A stretch of 5,384 nucleotides of DNA from JAXLQL01 sp046331625 (GTDB lineage Bacteria > Acidobacteriota > Terriglobia > Bryobacterales > Bryobacteraceae), in the NCBI GenBank assembly GCA_046331625.1, contig JAXLQL010000069.1, positions 1-5,384 of the forward strand, given 5' to 3'. The notes under the pieces are model-generated. The model made no database searches. It saw only the letters and a program-made list of their open reading frames with translations, and was not told where the DNA came from. Shown here in pieces: positions 1-5,384 of this stretch. Positions within the stretch are counted from its first letter, which is position 1. Each line of letters opens with the position of its first letter. Both the position numbers and the translations under genes were made by a program.

Positions 1-1073
1 CCGGCAAGGAAGAGGATCTGTTCGCCATCATCCGCCGCGGCGACGTGATGCTGCATCATCCGTTCGATTCGTTCCAGCCGGTGGTGGATTTTCTGCGCGC
101 CGCCGCCAATGACGCGAACGTGATGGCGATCAAGGTCACGCTCTATCGCGTGGGCCGCAACTCACCGGTGGTGGAAGCGCTACTGGAAGCCATGCGCCGC
201 GGCAAGCAGGTGACGGTGCTGGTGGAGCTGAAGGCGCGCTTCGACGAAGAGTCGAACATCGAATGGGCGCGGGCGCTTGAAGACGAGGGCGTCCACGTCG
301 TCTATGGACTCGTCGGCCTGAAGATCCACGCGAAGGTCTGTCTCGTGGTCCGCCGCGAAGGCGACGTCATCCGCCGCTACGTGCATCTTTCCACAGGAAA
401 CTACAGCGCCGTCACTGCGCACCTCTACACGGACATCGGCCTGTTCACGTGCGACCCCGATATCGGCGCCGACGCTTCTGACCTTTTCAACTACCTCACC
501 GGTTACTCGGCCAAGCGCAGTTATCGTAAGCTACTGGTGGCGCCGGTGTCGCTGCGCGATGCGCTCGAGGAACTGGTGCGCCGCGAGATCGAACATGTGC
601 GCGAGGGGCGCGAGGGCCATCTCGTGTTCAAGACGAATGCGCTCGCCGACGCGCGCATTATCCGGCTCCTGTACGAAGCGTCGAAGGCCGGCGTGAAAGT
701 GGACCTCATCGTCCGCGGCATCTGCTGCCTGCGCCCGGGCATCCCGGAGCTCAGCGAGAACATCCGCGTGCGCAGCATTGTCGGGCGGTTCCTCGAGCAC
801 AGCCGCATCTACTATTTCCGCAACGGCGGCGACGAGCAGATCTATCTCGGCTCAGCGGATCTGATGTCGCGCAATATTGATCGGCGCGTGGAAGTCCTGT
901 TTCCGATCGAGACTCCCGCGATGCTCGCGTATATCCGCGATCGCGTGCTGAGCGTCTATCAGCAGGACAACCTGAAAGCGCGATTGATGCTGTGGGACGG
1001 GAGCTATCAGCGAATCGGCCGGCTGGAGGGCGAAGAGCCCGTGAGCGCGCAGCAGGTCCTGATGCGCCGGTAG
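1..1073 (+). CDS. ppk1: Polyphosphate kinase 1, C-terminal half (5' end outside window)
   Basis: This enzyme reversibly transfers the terminal phosphate of ATP to a growing polyphosphate chain through a phosphohistidine intermediate. The reading frame is open from base 3 and gives 356 residues, about half of the roughly 690-residue family length, so the N-terminal and head domains lie upstream. Visible family motifs, in order, are LHHPFDSF near 51-74, KVTLYR ending at Arg 147-149, and KARFDEESNIEWA, whose Arg is at 237-239. These two arginines match the metal/phosphate-binding pair known in E. coli PPK. GLKIHAK carries the expected autophosphorylated His at 327-329. STGNYSAVTAHLYTDIGLF follows. 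LEHSRIYYF carries the second conserved His at 798-800, and GSADLMSRNIDRRVEVLFP follows it. All key residues seen are intact and the stop is TAG at 1071-1073. The ATG/GTG codons at 45-50 are internal, not the true start. The gene converges on the next gene with a 12-base gap. Confidence 0.97.
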   Translation, partial: GKEEDLFAIIRRGDVMLHHPFDSFQPVVDFLRAAANDANVMAIKVTLYRVGRNSPVVEALLEAMRRGKQVTVLVELKARFDEESNIEWARALEDEGVHVVYGLVGLKIHAKVCLVVRREGDVIRRYVHLSTGNYSAVTAHLYTDIGLFTCDPDIGADASDLFNYLTGYSAKRSYRKLLVAPVSLRDALEELVRREIEHVREGREGHLVFKTNALADARIIRLLYEASKAGVKVDLIVRGICCLRPGIPELSENIRVRSIVGRFLEHSRIYYFRNGGDEQIYLGSADLMSRNIDRRVEVLFPIETPAMLAYIRDRVLSVYQQDNLKARLMLWDGSYQRIGRLEGEEPVSAQQVLMRR

Positions 1074-1085
1074 CCGGACCTCAGT

Positions 1086-2807
1086 CTACGGAACCACCGT
1101 AAACGTCGTCACCCCTGGACCACCCGGCGCATTCGACCACGCCGTCCACCCCGCATCCGAATCCGCCGCGCACGTCTGCTGCCGGCATCCGCGCACGATC
1201 CCCGTGTAACTCGTCGCCGCGCCGCCCACCGCCGCCAGCGGAACCTGCACCAGCAATCCCGTCGTGATCCCCGTTGCCGCCGCCTGCGGCTGGCCGGTCA
1301 CCGCCACGAAGTATTGATACAAGCTGAACGACGCGCCTTCGGCCCATCCGAGTTGCACGTTCCCCTGCTTCACCTGGCTCCGATGCGCGGGCGCAACCAA
1401 CGCCGGCGGACGCGCCGGATCCGACCCAAGGATCACGAATCCGGTAGCCGGTCCTACCACCTGCCCGGACCCGGGATTCGCCGCCACCACCGCGTCATAG
1501 CGCCGCCCACCGCCCAGAAAATATCCAGGCGCGAAGTTATCCGTTGTCAGCACATCAAAGGCCGTTCGGCCCGTGGAGAGGTCCGCCACATAGAGTCGAT
1601 AAGTCGTATTTGCCCCCGTGTCCCCGGGAATTCGGCTCCAAGAGAAACTCACTCCCGGACCGTCTATCTCCGTCCCCGGAATCGGCACGCTCAGCACCGG
1701 CGCCGAGGGATTCGGTCCAGAAGCCGTGATATTCGCGGGCGCGCTGTACGGACCACATCCGTTCCCATTGCAAGCCGCAACCAACACACTCGCCGCGCCC
1801 GCCGGCACCGCGAGCGATGCCGAGGTAGCCGCAGTGCGAGCCGAGCCAACCGTCAACGCTCCCCCGCCCGGACCCACGCCCTGCTGCACCACCTGCAAGC
1901 GATAGATGTCCGCGCCCGGAACCGCGGTCCATGCGGCGTTCAGCGTGGCTCCGGCGAGGGAAGCCTGCGTGATCGCGGGAGCGCCCGCGGGCACCGCCGG
2001 CAAATTCGCCGTGAACACCACCGAGTTGTCCGCGGTGTTGCATGCAGCCGCGCAAGCCGAAACCCGCAGCCGCAACGCGCCCCCGCGCATCGAGTAGATC
2101 GTGGAAGTGGTCGACGCGGGTACCGAGATCTGGTACACCGGATTCGCCAACGCATCGAACACCTGCACCAGGTAACTCGTCGCGCCGGTCACCGCCTGCC
2201 AGCGGAACTCCGTGGTGGATCCCGTCAGTACTTGGTTCGGCGTGGGAGCCGTAATCGCCGGATTCGCCCCGGGCGCCGCCAGGAAAACCTGAAATCGCGC
2301 CGCGGAAAATGGTCCGCAGAAGTTATTGCCGAACCCACCCACGCACGCGCGCACATAGAAATCATAAGTGCCCGCCGGAAAATCCCCGAGCATCGACGTG
2401 GCGCTCACTCCCACCAGGCTCCCGCTGAACGCGAGCGCGCCCGACAACGCGTTCACCACCCGCATCTCGTAGCCCGCCGCTCCATTCACCGCGTTCCAAT
2501 TGAACGACACGCCGCGCACCGGGATCACCTGATTCTGCGCCGGACTCGTCACCACCGGGCTCGCCGATATCCCGTACCCGCCCGCTTGCGTCACCGTGAA
2601 CAATTGCCCGCCGATCACGGCTTGTCCCGTACGAGGCTGCCCCGGATTGAACGCCACCTGTAACTGCACCTGCCCTCCGCCCGATCCGAACGCGCCGCCC
2701 ACCACCTGCAGCCAACTCGCGCCCGAAAGCGCGCTCCACGTGCAGCCCGGCAGCGCGGTCACCGTCACGTTCGCCGACCCGCCTTCGAGCGCGAAGCTCT
2801 GGTTCGC
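1086..2807 (-). CDS. C-terminal part of frameshifted secreted protein: BACON-like domain plus five Fn3-like modules
   Basis: This is the downstream portion of the long secreted gene that starts at 4128. It lies in a different frame because of a net one-base shift near 2805-2811. It has no convincing start of its own: the first start-like codon is the GTG at 2766-2768, inside a BACON-like domain, and the frame is open back to an in-frame stop at 2892-2894. The BACON-like domain (about 2583-2826 across the break) shows CTWSALSGASWLQV, a Gly-rich GGAFGSGGGQ turn, RTGQAVIGGQLFTVTQAG and the pattern of short beta strands. Five modules of about 85-105 residues follow, each with a W in an FxW or AW strand and a Y in a tyrosine-corner-like strand (SFNWNAV/GYEMRV; EFRWQAV/SYLVQV; NAAWTAV/IYRLQV; SFSWSRI/TYRLYV; QLGWAEG/YQYFVAV). 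This points to extracellular Fn3/Ig-type spacers. The protein ends FTVVP at TAG 1086-1088 with no visible anchor or sorting signal. The ligand is unknown. Confidence 0.85.
   Translation of the reverse strand, partial: ANQSFALEGGSANVTVTALPGCTWSALSGASWLQVVGGAFGSGGGQVQLQVAFNPGQPRTGQAVIGGQLFTVTQAGGYGISASPVVTSPAQNQVIPVRGVSFNWNAVNGAAGYEMRVVNALSGALAFSGSLVGVSATSMLGDFPAGTYDFYVRACVGGFGNNFCGPFSAARFQVFLAAPGANPAITAPTPNQVLTGSTTEFRWQAVTGATSYLVQVFDALANPVYQISVPASTTSTIYSMRGGALRLRVSACAAACNTADNSVVFTANLPAVPAGAPAITQASLAGATLNAAWTAVPGADIYRLQVVQQGVGPGGGALTVGSARTAATSASLAVPAGAASVLVAACNGNGCGPYSAPANITASGPNPSAPVLSVPIPGTEIDGPGVSFSWSRIPGDTGANTTYRLYVADLSTGRTAFDVLTTDNFAPGYFLGGGRRYDAVVAANPGSGQVVGPATGFVILGSDPARPPALVAPAHRSQVKQGNVQLGWAEGASFSLYQYFVAVTGQPQAAATGITTGLLVQVPLAAVGGAATSYTGIVRGCRQQTCAADSDAGWTAWSNAPGGPGVTTFTVVP
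1089..2564 (-). repeat. Five tandem divergent Fn3-like protein modules
   Basis: These are protein-level repeats within the secreted gene, at approximately 2564-2286, 2264-2001, 1979-1722, 1706-1428 and 1409-1089 in coding order. Each starts with a proline-rich linker (PVVTSPAQNQV, PAITAPTPNQV, APAITQASLAG, APVLSVPIPGTEI, PALVAPAHRSQV). Each then has an aromatic strand and a second strand with an aromatic corner. Modules 1, 2, 3 and 5 carry two nearby Cys before the final strand (ACVGGFGNNFC, ACAAAC, ACNGNGC, GCRQQTC), and module 4 lacks both. They are too diverged at DNA level to be a recent nucleotide repeat. Module boundaries are my estimate. Confidence 0.7.
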
Positions 2808-4128
2808 GGGCAGGCGTGTAGATGCACGCGCCCGTGCCCATGGGGATGAATCGCGGGATCGCTTCGGTCTCCGAAGGCGGTGACGCGCCGCTCACCGGAC
2901 CGAGCGTCATGTTGACCGTGGTCGGCGTAGCCCAGTCAATGCCGGCATCGAACGAAGCATAGACAGCCAAGTCGGCTCGCTTCAGGAACGCTCCATCGGC
3001 CGCCGTCACTTCCCAAACCGCCATCCGCTCACCGTTGCTCTCGAACAACTCCACGAACGAAGTCACGCCGAGCGGGTTGAAGGGACCGTTGCCGTTCGTG
3101 TCCGCGGAGATCAGCCGAACAGATCCGACCACAGACTCCGAGCCCGAAAGGGGCGCGCCTCCGATGAGGTCTCCCGAAGCCTGCACGAACAGCCGCGCGA
3201 GCGGAGGCACGTGAGCGAATCGCGCGATCAGCCGCGTTCCATGCGAGGCTACGCCCGCCGCCGCGAGATTCCCGCGACCCGGGATCGAGGGAAACGTCGC
3301 ACTGCTAAATCCGGATTCGCCCGCGCGCGTGCGAAATGCGAGCGGCTCGGTCTCGATGAACCGCAGTGTCGCGATGCGTTGTTCGCTTGCGGGCAGAATC
3401 GTGTTCACCGTGAACGGCCCGAGCGTCGACGTGTTCGCCGCATTGCGAACCGTGCCGCCCATCGATTGCATCACCGTACCCACCGGCGCCACGAACGGTC
3501 CGGAGATCGGCAACGCCGTACCATTCGAAGTCGCGCTCACCGCGAGTGACACGTTCGCCGATCCACCTGACAAGCTCAGCTCTGACGCATTCACGCGGAT
3601 GTTGGTGAAGCGGAAAATGCGGGAGCCCGATGGTCCAGGCGGATCGACGGGAATGCGGAACAGCAGCGTGTTCGTGCCAATGAGCACTCCTTGAAATACG
3701 TTGCGGTTGTTCGGCGACCCCGCCGACTGCACACCGCCGCCGTAGTAACCCGAGCCGGTTCCGTTGCCGAATCCCGGACAACTGCCGCTCGCATCCGTGC
3801 ATGGATGGAGGCTGGTGGGCAACGGATCGTCTAGGATCGCGAGCGCCTCCGTGGCGGGCGGGCTCGCCGCGGTGCTCAGGATCTTCGACGTGATCCGGCC
3901 CACACCCACGGCGCTCACGCTGAAGTCGTCGAGAGGTATGGAGGCGCCGGCAGCAGTGGGAGTTCCTCCCGTGCACGCAACGCGCAGAACCGCAACGCGT
4001 TCCGTGATGCCTTCAGCGCGGAGATACGTCGAGTCCGCCGATTCCGCCGAGACGGTGCAGACCATCTGAGCGGCGACCGGCGCCGCAACCAACGCGGCGG
4101 CGAGCAGGCGGAAGGCAAAAGCTGGCAT
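2362..4128 (-). CDS. N-terminal part of frameshifted secreted protein, Acidobacteria-style
   Basis: The literal reading frame runs from ATG 4126-4128 to TGA at 2362-2364 (588 residues). Only the first 440 residues, to about 2809, look real. After that the translation becomes Arg-rich (REPELRARRRVGERDG), as expected of an off-frame in GC-rich DNA, while the domain sequence continues in the neighbouring frame. Residues 1-20 form a signal peptide (a hydrophobic stretch around RLLAAALVAA, cleavage likely after VAA), so export is expected. The mature region opens with a Cys at 24, then LRAEGITERVAVLRVACTGGTP (about 36-57), a Gly/Ser/Asn-rich loop with two Cys (110-117), NVFQGVLIGTN (143-153), RIPVDPPGPSGSRIFRFTNIRVNAS (158-181) and an ADTNGNGPFNPLG acidic loop (342-354). 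I associate this pattern with Solibacter/Bryobacter secreted proteins of unknown function. The gene begins 41 bases after the HNH gene stop. No good Shine-Dalgarno sequence is visible before the ATG. If one base is removed at the break, the whole gene (4128 to 1086) encodes 1013 residues. Confidence 0.8.
   Translation of the reverse strand: MPAFAFRLLAAALVAAPVAAQMVCTVSAESADSTYLRAEGITERVAVLRVACTGGTPTAAGASIPLDDFSVSAVGVGRITSKILSTAASPPATEALAILDDPLPTSLHPCTDASGSCPGFGNGTGSGYYGGGVQSAGSPNNRNVFQGVLIGTNTLLFRIPVDPPGPSGSRIFRFTNIRVNASELSLSGGSANVSLAVSATSNGTALPISGPFVAPVGTVMQSMGGTVRNAANTSTLGPFTVNTILPASEQRIATLRFIETEPLAFRTRAGESGFSSATFPSIPGRGNLAAAGVASHGTRLIARFAHVPPLARLFVQASGDLIGGAPLSGSESVVGSVRLISADTNGNGPFNPLGVTSFVELFESNGERMAVWEVTAADGAFLKRADLAVYASFDAGIDWATPTTVNMTLGPVSGASPPSETEAIPRFIPMGTGACIYTPAREPELRARRRVGERDGDRAAGLHVERAFGRELAAGGGRRVRIGRRAGAVTGGVQSGAASYGTSRDRRAIVHGDASGRVRDIGEPGGDESGAESGDPGARRVVQLERGEWSGGLRDAGGERVVGRARVQREPGGSERHVDARGFSGGHL
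2805..2811 (-). other. Net one-base frameshift inside the long secreted gene
   Basis: On the coding strand the sequence here is gcc-cgc-g followed by aac-cag-agc. Frame 1 gives GACIYTPA up to 2809 and frame 2 gives ANQSFALEGGSANVTVTA from 2807, which together form a normal BACON-like domain start. Dropping one base of the CCC triplet (2808-2810) joins them. The total span 4128-1086 is 3043 bases, one more than a multiple of three, which agrees. A sequencing or assembly error or a genuine disabling mutation would look the same from this sequence. There is no recognisable slippery heptamer to suggest programmed frameshifting. Confidence 0.8.
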
Positions 4129-4169
4129 CGATGCAGAGGTTCAGCCTGAGTATACCGCCCGGGACCGAG

Positions 4170-4571
4170 TCAGTAGAGGATACCGTCTGCTTGCAATTGG
4201 AGGCGCAACCTCATTCGCTTCTCGTCGTTCATGGAGAGCACGTTTACCGTTGTCCGCCCAATTCTCGAGATACCTTCGATGCATGGCCCATTCCACCGGA
4301 AATGGTCGTGCCAGTGGTCGCGGCGCGGGTGGAAGAGTACCGTGATCTCGCCTGTTAGCGGGTCAATCCCCGCAAGGTTCGGCCCCTTCTTGCGATTGCA
4401 GTAATGGCATGCCAATGCCAAGTTGTCGAGATCGCCGGCCACGATGTGCTGCCGAGCGACGATGTGCTCCACGTGGTGGGTAACCTCACAGAATGCTTGC
4501 CGAAGCTGACAATACTCACAGCGATCGCCTGCACGCGTGCGAATGCTGTTACGAAGGGACTCGGATTTCAC
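4170..4571 (-). CDS. HNH endonuclease, 133 residues
   Basis: This is a small metal-dependent nuclease of the HNH/beta-beta-alpha-metal fold, cytoplasmic, with no signal or membrane segment. The N-terminus RTRAGDRCEYC provides the first CxxC (Cys 18 and 21). HHVEHIVARQH (32-42) holds the EH catalytic core. GDLDNLALACHYCNRKKGPN (46-65) supplies the conserved Asn 50, the second CxxC (Cys 55 and 58), Asn 59 and Lys 62. The tail has the motif LFHPRRDHWHDHFRWNG (79-95) and GRTTVNVLSMN (105-115), which I recognise as typical of one HNH subfamily found in many bacteria. All expected residues are present, so it should be active. The start is GTG 4569-4571, overlapping the stop of the upstream small gene (GTGA, 4568-4571), which implies translational coupling. 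No strong Shine-Dalgarno sequence is seen. The biological role (defence, toxin, mobile-element function) is not established here, and the target is unknown. Confidence 0.93.
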   Translation of the reverse strand: MKSESLRNSIRTRAGDRCEYCQLRQAFCEVTHHVEHIVARQHIVAGDLDNLALACHYCNRKKGPNLAGIDPLTGEITVLFHPRRDHWHDHFRWNGPCIEGISRIGRTTVNVLSMNDEKRMRLRLQLQADGILY

Positions 4572-4813
4572 TCTGCTAAACGGCGCTTCGCCTTTAACTT
4601 CAAGATTGCGATCAAGTCTGAGGCGTCGATCAGGGCCTCATACTCCGCGTCTTCATCGGGAGTGATCTCCCCGTTGTTCGCACGCTCCGCCAAATAGTCA
4701 ACCCGCGCCTGCACGTCAGGTGAGATCCGGAACTCCGCGATTCGTCGCAACGCTGACGGATCGAGCGACAACGCCAACGGATCGAGAACACGGTCAAGAA
4801 CTGCGGAACTCAT
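4568..4813 (-). CDS. Small helical protein coupled to the HNH nuclease
   Basis: This is an 81-residue protein with no named domain that I can assign. It is predicted to be mainly helical and soluble. An amphipathic N-terminus (AVLDRVLDPLALSLDPSALRRIAEFR, 4-29) is followed by a heptad-like VQARVDYLAERANNGEITPDEDAEYEALIDASDLIAILKLKAKRRL (34-79). The middle is acidic and the C-terminus basic. I recall similar short proteins of the form 'LDRVL-P-L ... LAE-AN-G-LT-EE-AEYE ... D-IAILQ-KA' directly upstream of HNH nucleases in other bacteria; this is from memory and was not searched. The ATG is at 4811-4813. An AAGG lies only one base before it, too close to be ideal, so the ribosome site is uncertain. 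The TGA at 4568-4570 overlaps the GTG of the nuclease gene. A partner, inhibitor or antitoxin role is inference only. Confidence 0.85.
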   Translation of the reverse strand: MSSAVLDRVLDPLALSLDPSALRRIAEFRISPDVQARVDYLAERANNGEITPDEDAEYEALIDASDLIAILKLKAKRRLAE

Positions 4814-4851
4814 ACCTTGACGATACCACCGTCCACGTTTCCCATCAGCCC

Positions 4852-5384
4852 CTACTTCGACAACTCCTTCCGCGAAAGCACCACCGCCTTGCCATCATCG
4901 CCGAGCGTGAACATCTCCGCCGTCAGCGCCCTCGGACCCGCCTCCACCGTGAGAAATCCGAACCGCTTCGCCTTCCGCTCGTTGAGCGCTCGCACGCCCG
5001 CCGGTACACGGCTGTTCGGATCGCGCAGTTCGCGACCGCCTCCCCCGCTGATGAAGAACTGGATCCCGTCGTGCTCGATATGCTGCATGTGATGGTCATG
5101 CCCGGCGATGTACAGATCCACCTTGTAGCGCTTCAGAATCGGCAGCAGCCGCGCCGCCAGTTGCCGCGGACGCGCCTCCATGCCATGCATCCCGCTCGAA
5201 AAAATCGGATGATGCCCGTACACGATCTTCCACGGCTCCGTCGAAGCGGCCAACTGCTTCTCGATCCAATCGAGTTGCCTTTGCGAGAACGCCCGGTCAA
5301 TCGGCAGCCGAAACAAAAGCGCCGATTCCGTAGTGCCCTCATCCGTATCGAGCGCAATGAAGCGCACCGGACCCACCGCATAAG
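4852..5384 (-). CDS. Calcineurin-like / purple acid phosphatase-like metallophosphoesterase, C-terminal part (5' end outside window)
   Basis: This is a binuclear-metal phosphoesterase, probably acting on phosphomonoesters. The frame is open to the window edge (Y-A-V-G-P-V-R-F before LDTDEG), so the GTG at 5374-5376 is internal and the N-terminal metal motifs (GD.., GD..Y, GNH) are not in the window. Visible C-terminal metal-binding motifs are VYGHHPIFSSG (GHHP at about 5206-5217) and LYIAGHDHHMQHIE (GHDHH at about 5089-5103), followed by IQFFISGGGGRELR. The layout LDT ... QLDWIEKQL ... WKIVYGHHP ... GHDHHMQH ... GGGG matches the tartrate-resistant/purple acid phosphatase (ACP5) type, which is often exported. 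Export cannot be checked here. The stop is TAG 4852-4854, 38 bases before the small helical gene on the same strand. No hairpin terminator fits in that gap, so read-through is possible. Substrate is not determined. Confidence 0.93.
   Translation of the reverse strand, partial: YAVGPVRFIALDTDEGTTESALLFRLPIDRAFSQRQLDWIEKQLAASTEPWKIVYGHHPIFSSGMHGMEARPRQLAARLLPILKRYKVDLYIAGHDHHMQHIEHDGIQFFISGGGGRELRDPNSRVPAGVRALNERKAKRFGFLTVEAGPRALTAEMFTLGDDGKAVVLSRKELSK

Noticed and set aside
1084..1104. Possible bidirectional terminator hairpin (TACGG-aacca-CCGTA with two further pairs beyond a mismatch)
   Set aside because: The stem is only five uninterrupted pairs, there is no T-tract on either side, and it lies within the coding end of the secreted gene.
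1314..2663. Long plus-strand open frame of 449 codons opposite the Fn3-like region
   Set aside because: The translation is extremely Arg/His-rich and low in hydrophobic residues, as expected for the antisense of a GC-rich gene. The minus-strand frame gives recognisable Fn3-like domains.
2800..2815. Programmed ribosomal frameshift as an explanation of the split secreted gene
   Set aside because: There is only a three-base C run, no X-XXY-YYZ slippery heptamer and no obvious downstream stem-loop. An indel is simpler.
3305..3976. Several other open frames of 60-220 codons on both strands over the secreted gene
   Set aside because: They are His/Arg-rich, lack domains, and overlap completely the frame carrying the signal peptide and conserved segments.
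4149..4154. TATACT on the minus strand in the 41-base gap before the secreted gene, resembling a -10 box
   Set aside because: No -35-like hexamer at 16-18 bases upstream (those positions read tctact or similar) and no extended -10 TG. A single hexamer is weak evidence.
4131..4697. Plus-strand open frames opposite the HNH module (4131-4358 and 4404-4697)
   Set aside because: They lie antisense to clearly conserved HNH and small-protein sequence and show no recognisable domain or ribosome site.
4814..4838. Short direct repeat GGTAT...GGTAT just before the small helical gene
   Set aside because: Five bases repeated once is expected by chance. No operator or attachment-site structure could be supported.

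Overview
The window suggests a member of the Acidobacteriota, probably the Solibacter/Bryobacter branch. It is GC-rich, roughly 60-70% in most places I counted. It also holds a long secreted protein whose N-terminal architecture, BACON-like domain and fibronectin-III-like modules resemble proteins I associate with that group. The taxonomic call is inference from protein style; there is no rRNA or other marker here.

Layout. Positions 1-1073 (+) are the 3' half of ppk1, polyphosphate kinase, with both phospho-relay histidine motifs present. Twelve bases later a co-directional minus-strand block begins, read here in its own transcription order. First is the 3' part of a secreted-type calcineurin-like/purple-acid-phosphatase-like phosphoesterase (5384 to 4852). 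Next is an 81-residue helical protein (4813 to 4568), which overlaps by 4 bases an HNH endonuclease of 133 residues (4571 to 4170). Last is a very long secreted protein (4128 to 1086). Gaps in the minus block are only 38 and 41 bases, so read-through transcription is plausible. No RNA genes, CRISPR arrays, insertion sequences or long nucleotide repeats were seen, and there is no non-coding stretch above 50 bases.

The long secreted gene is broken by a net one-base frameshift near 2805-2811. Its first 440 residues (signal peptide plus an Acidobacteria-style N-terminal region) are in one frame. The BACON-like domain and five tandem Fn3-like modules continue in another frame to the stop at 1086. 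Removing one base restores a continuous protein of 1013 residues.

The item closest to an undescribed system is the overlapping pair of a small helical protein and an HNH nuclease. It looks like a translationally coupled two-gene module, possibly toxin-antitoxin-like or defence-related, and its base composition is somewhat lower in GC than its surroundings. The sequence alone does not prove any function for it. The ppk1 and phosphatase genes share a phosphate theme, but they are convergent and separated, so no functional link is claimed.
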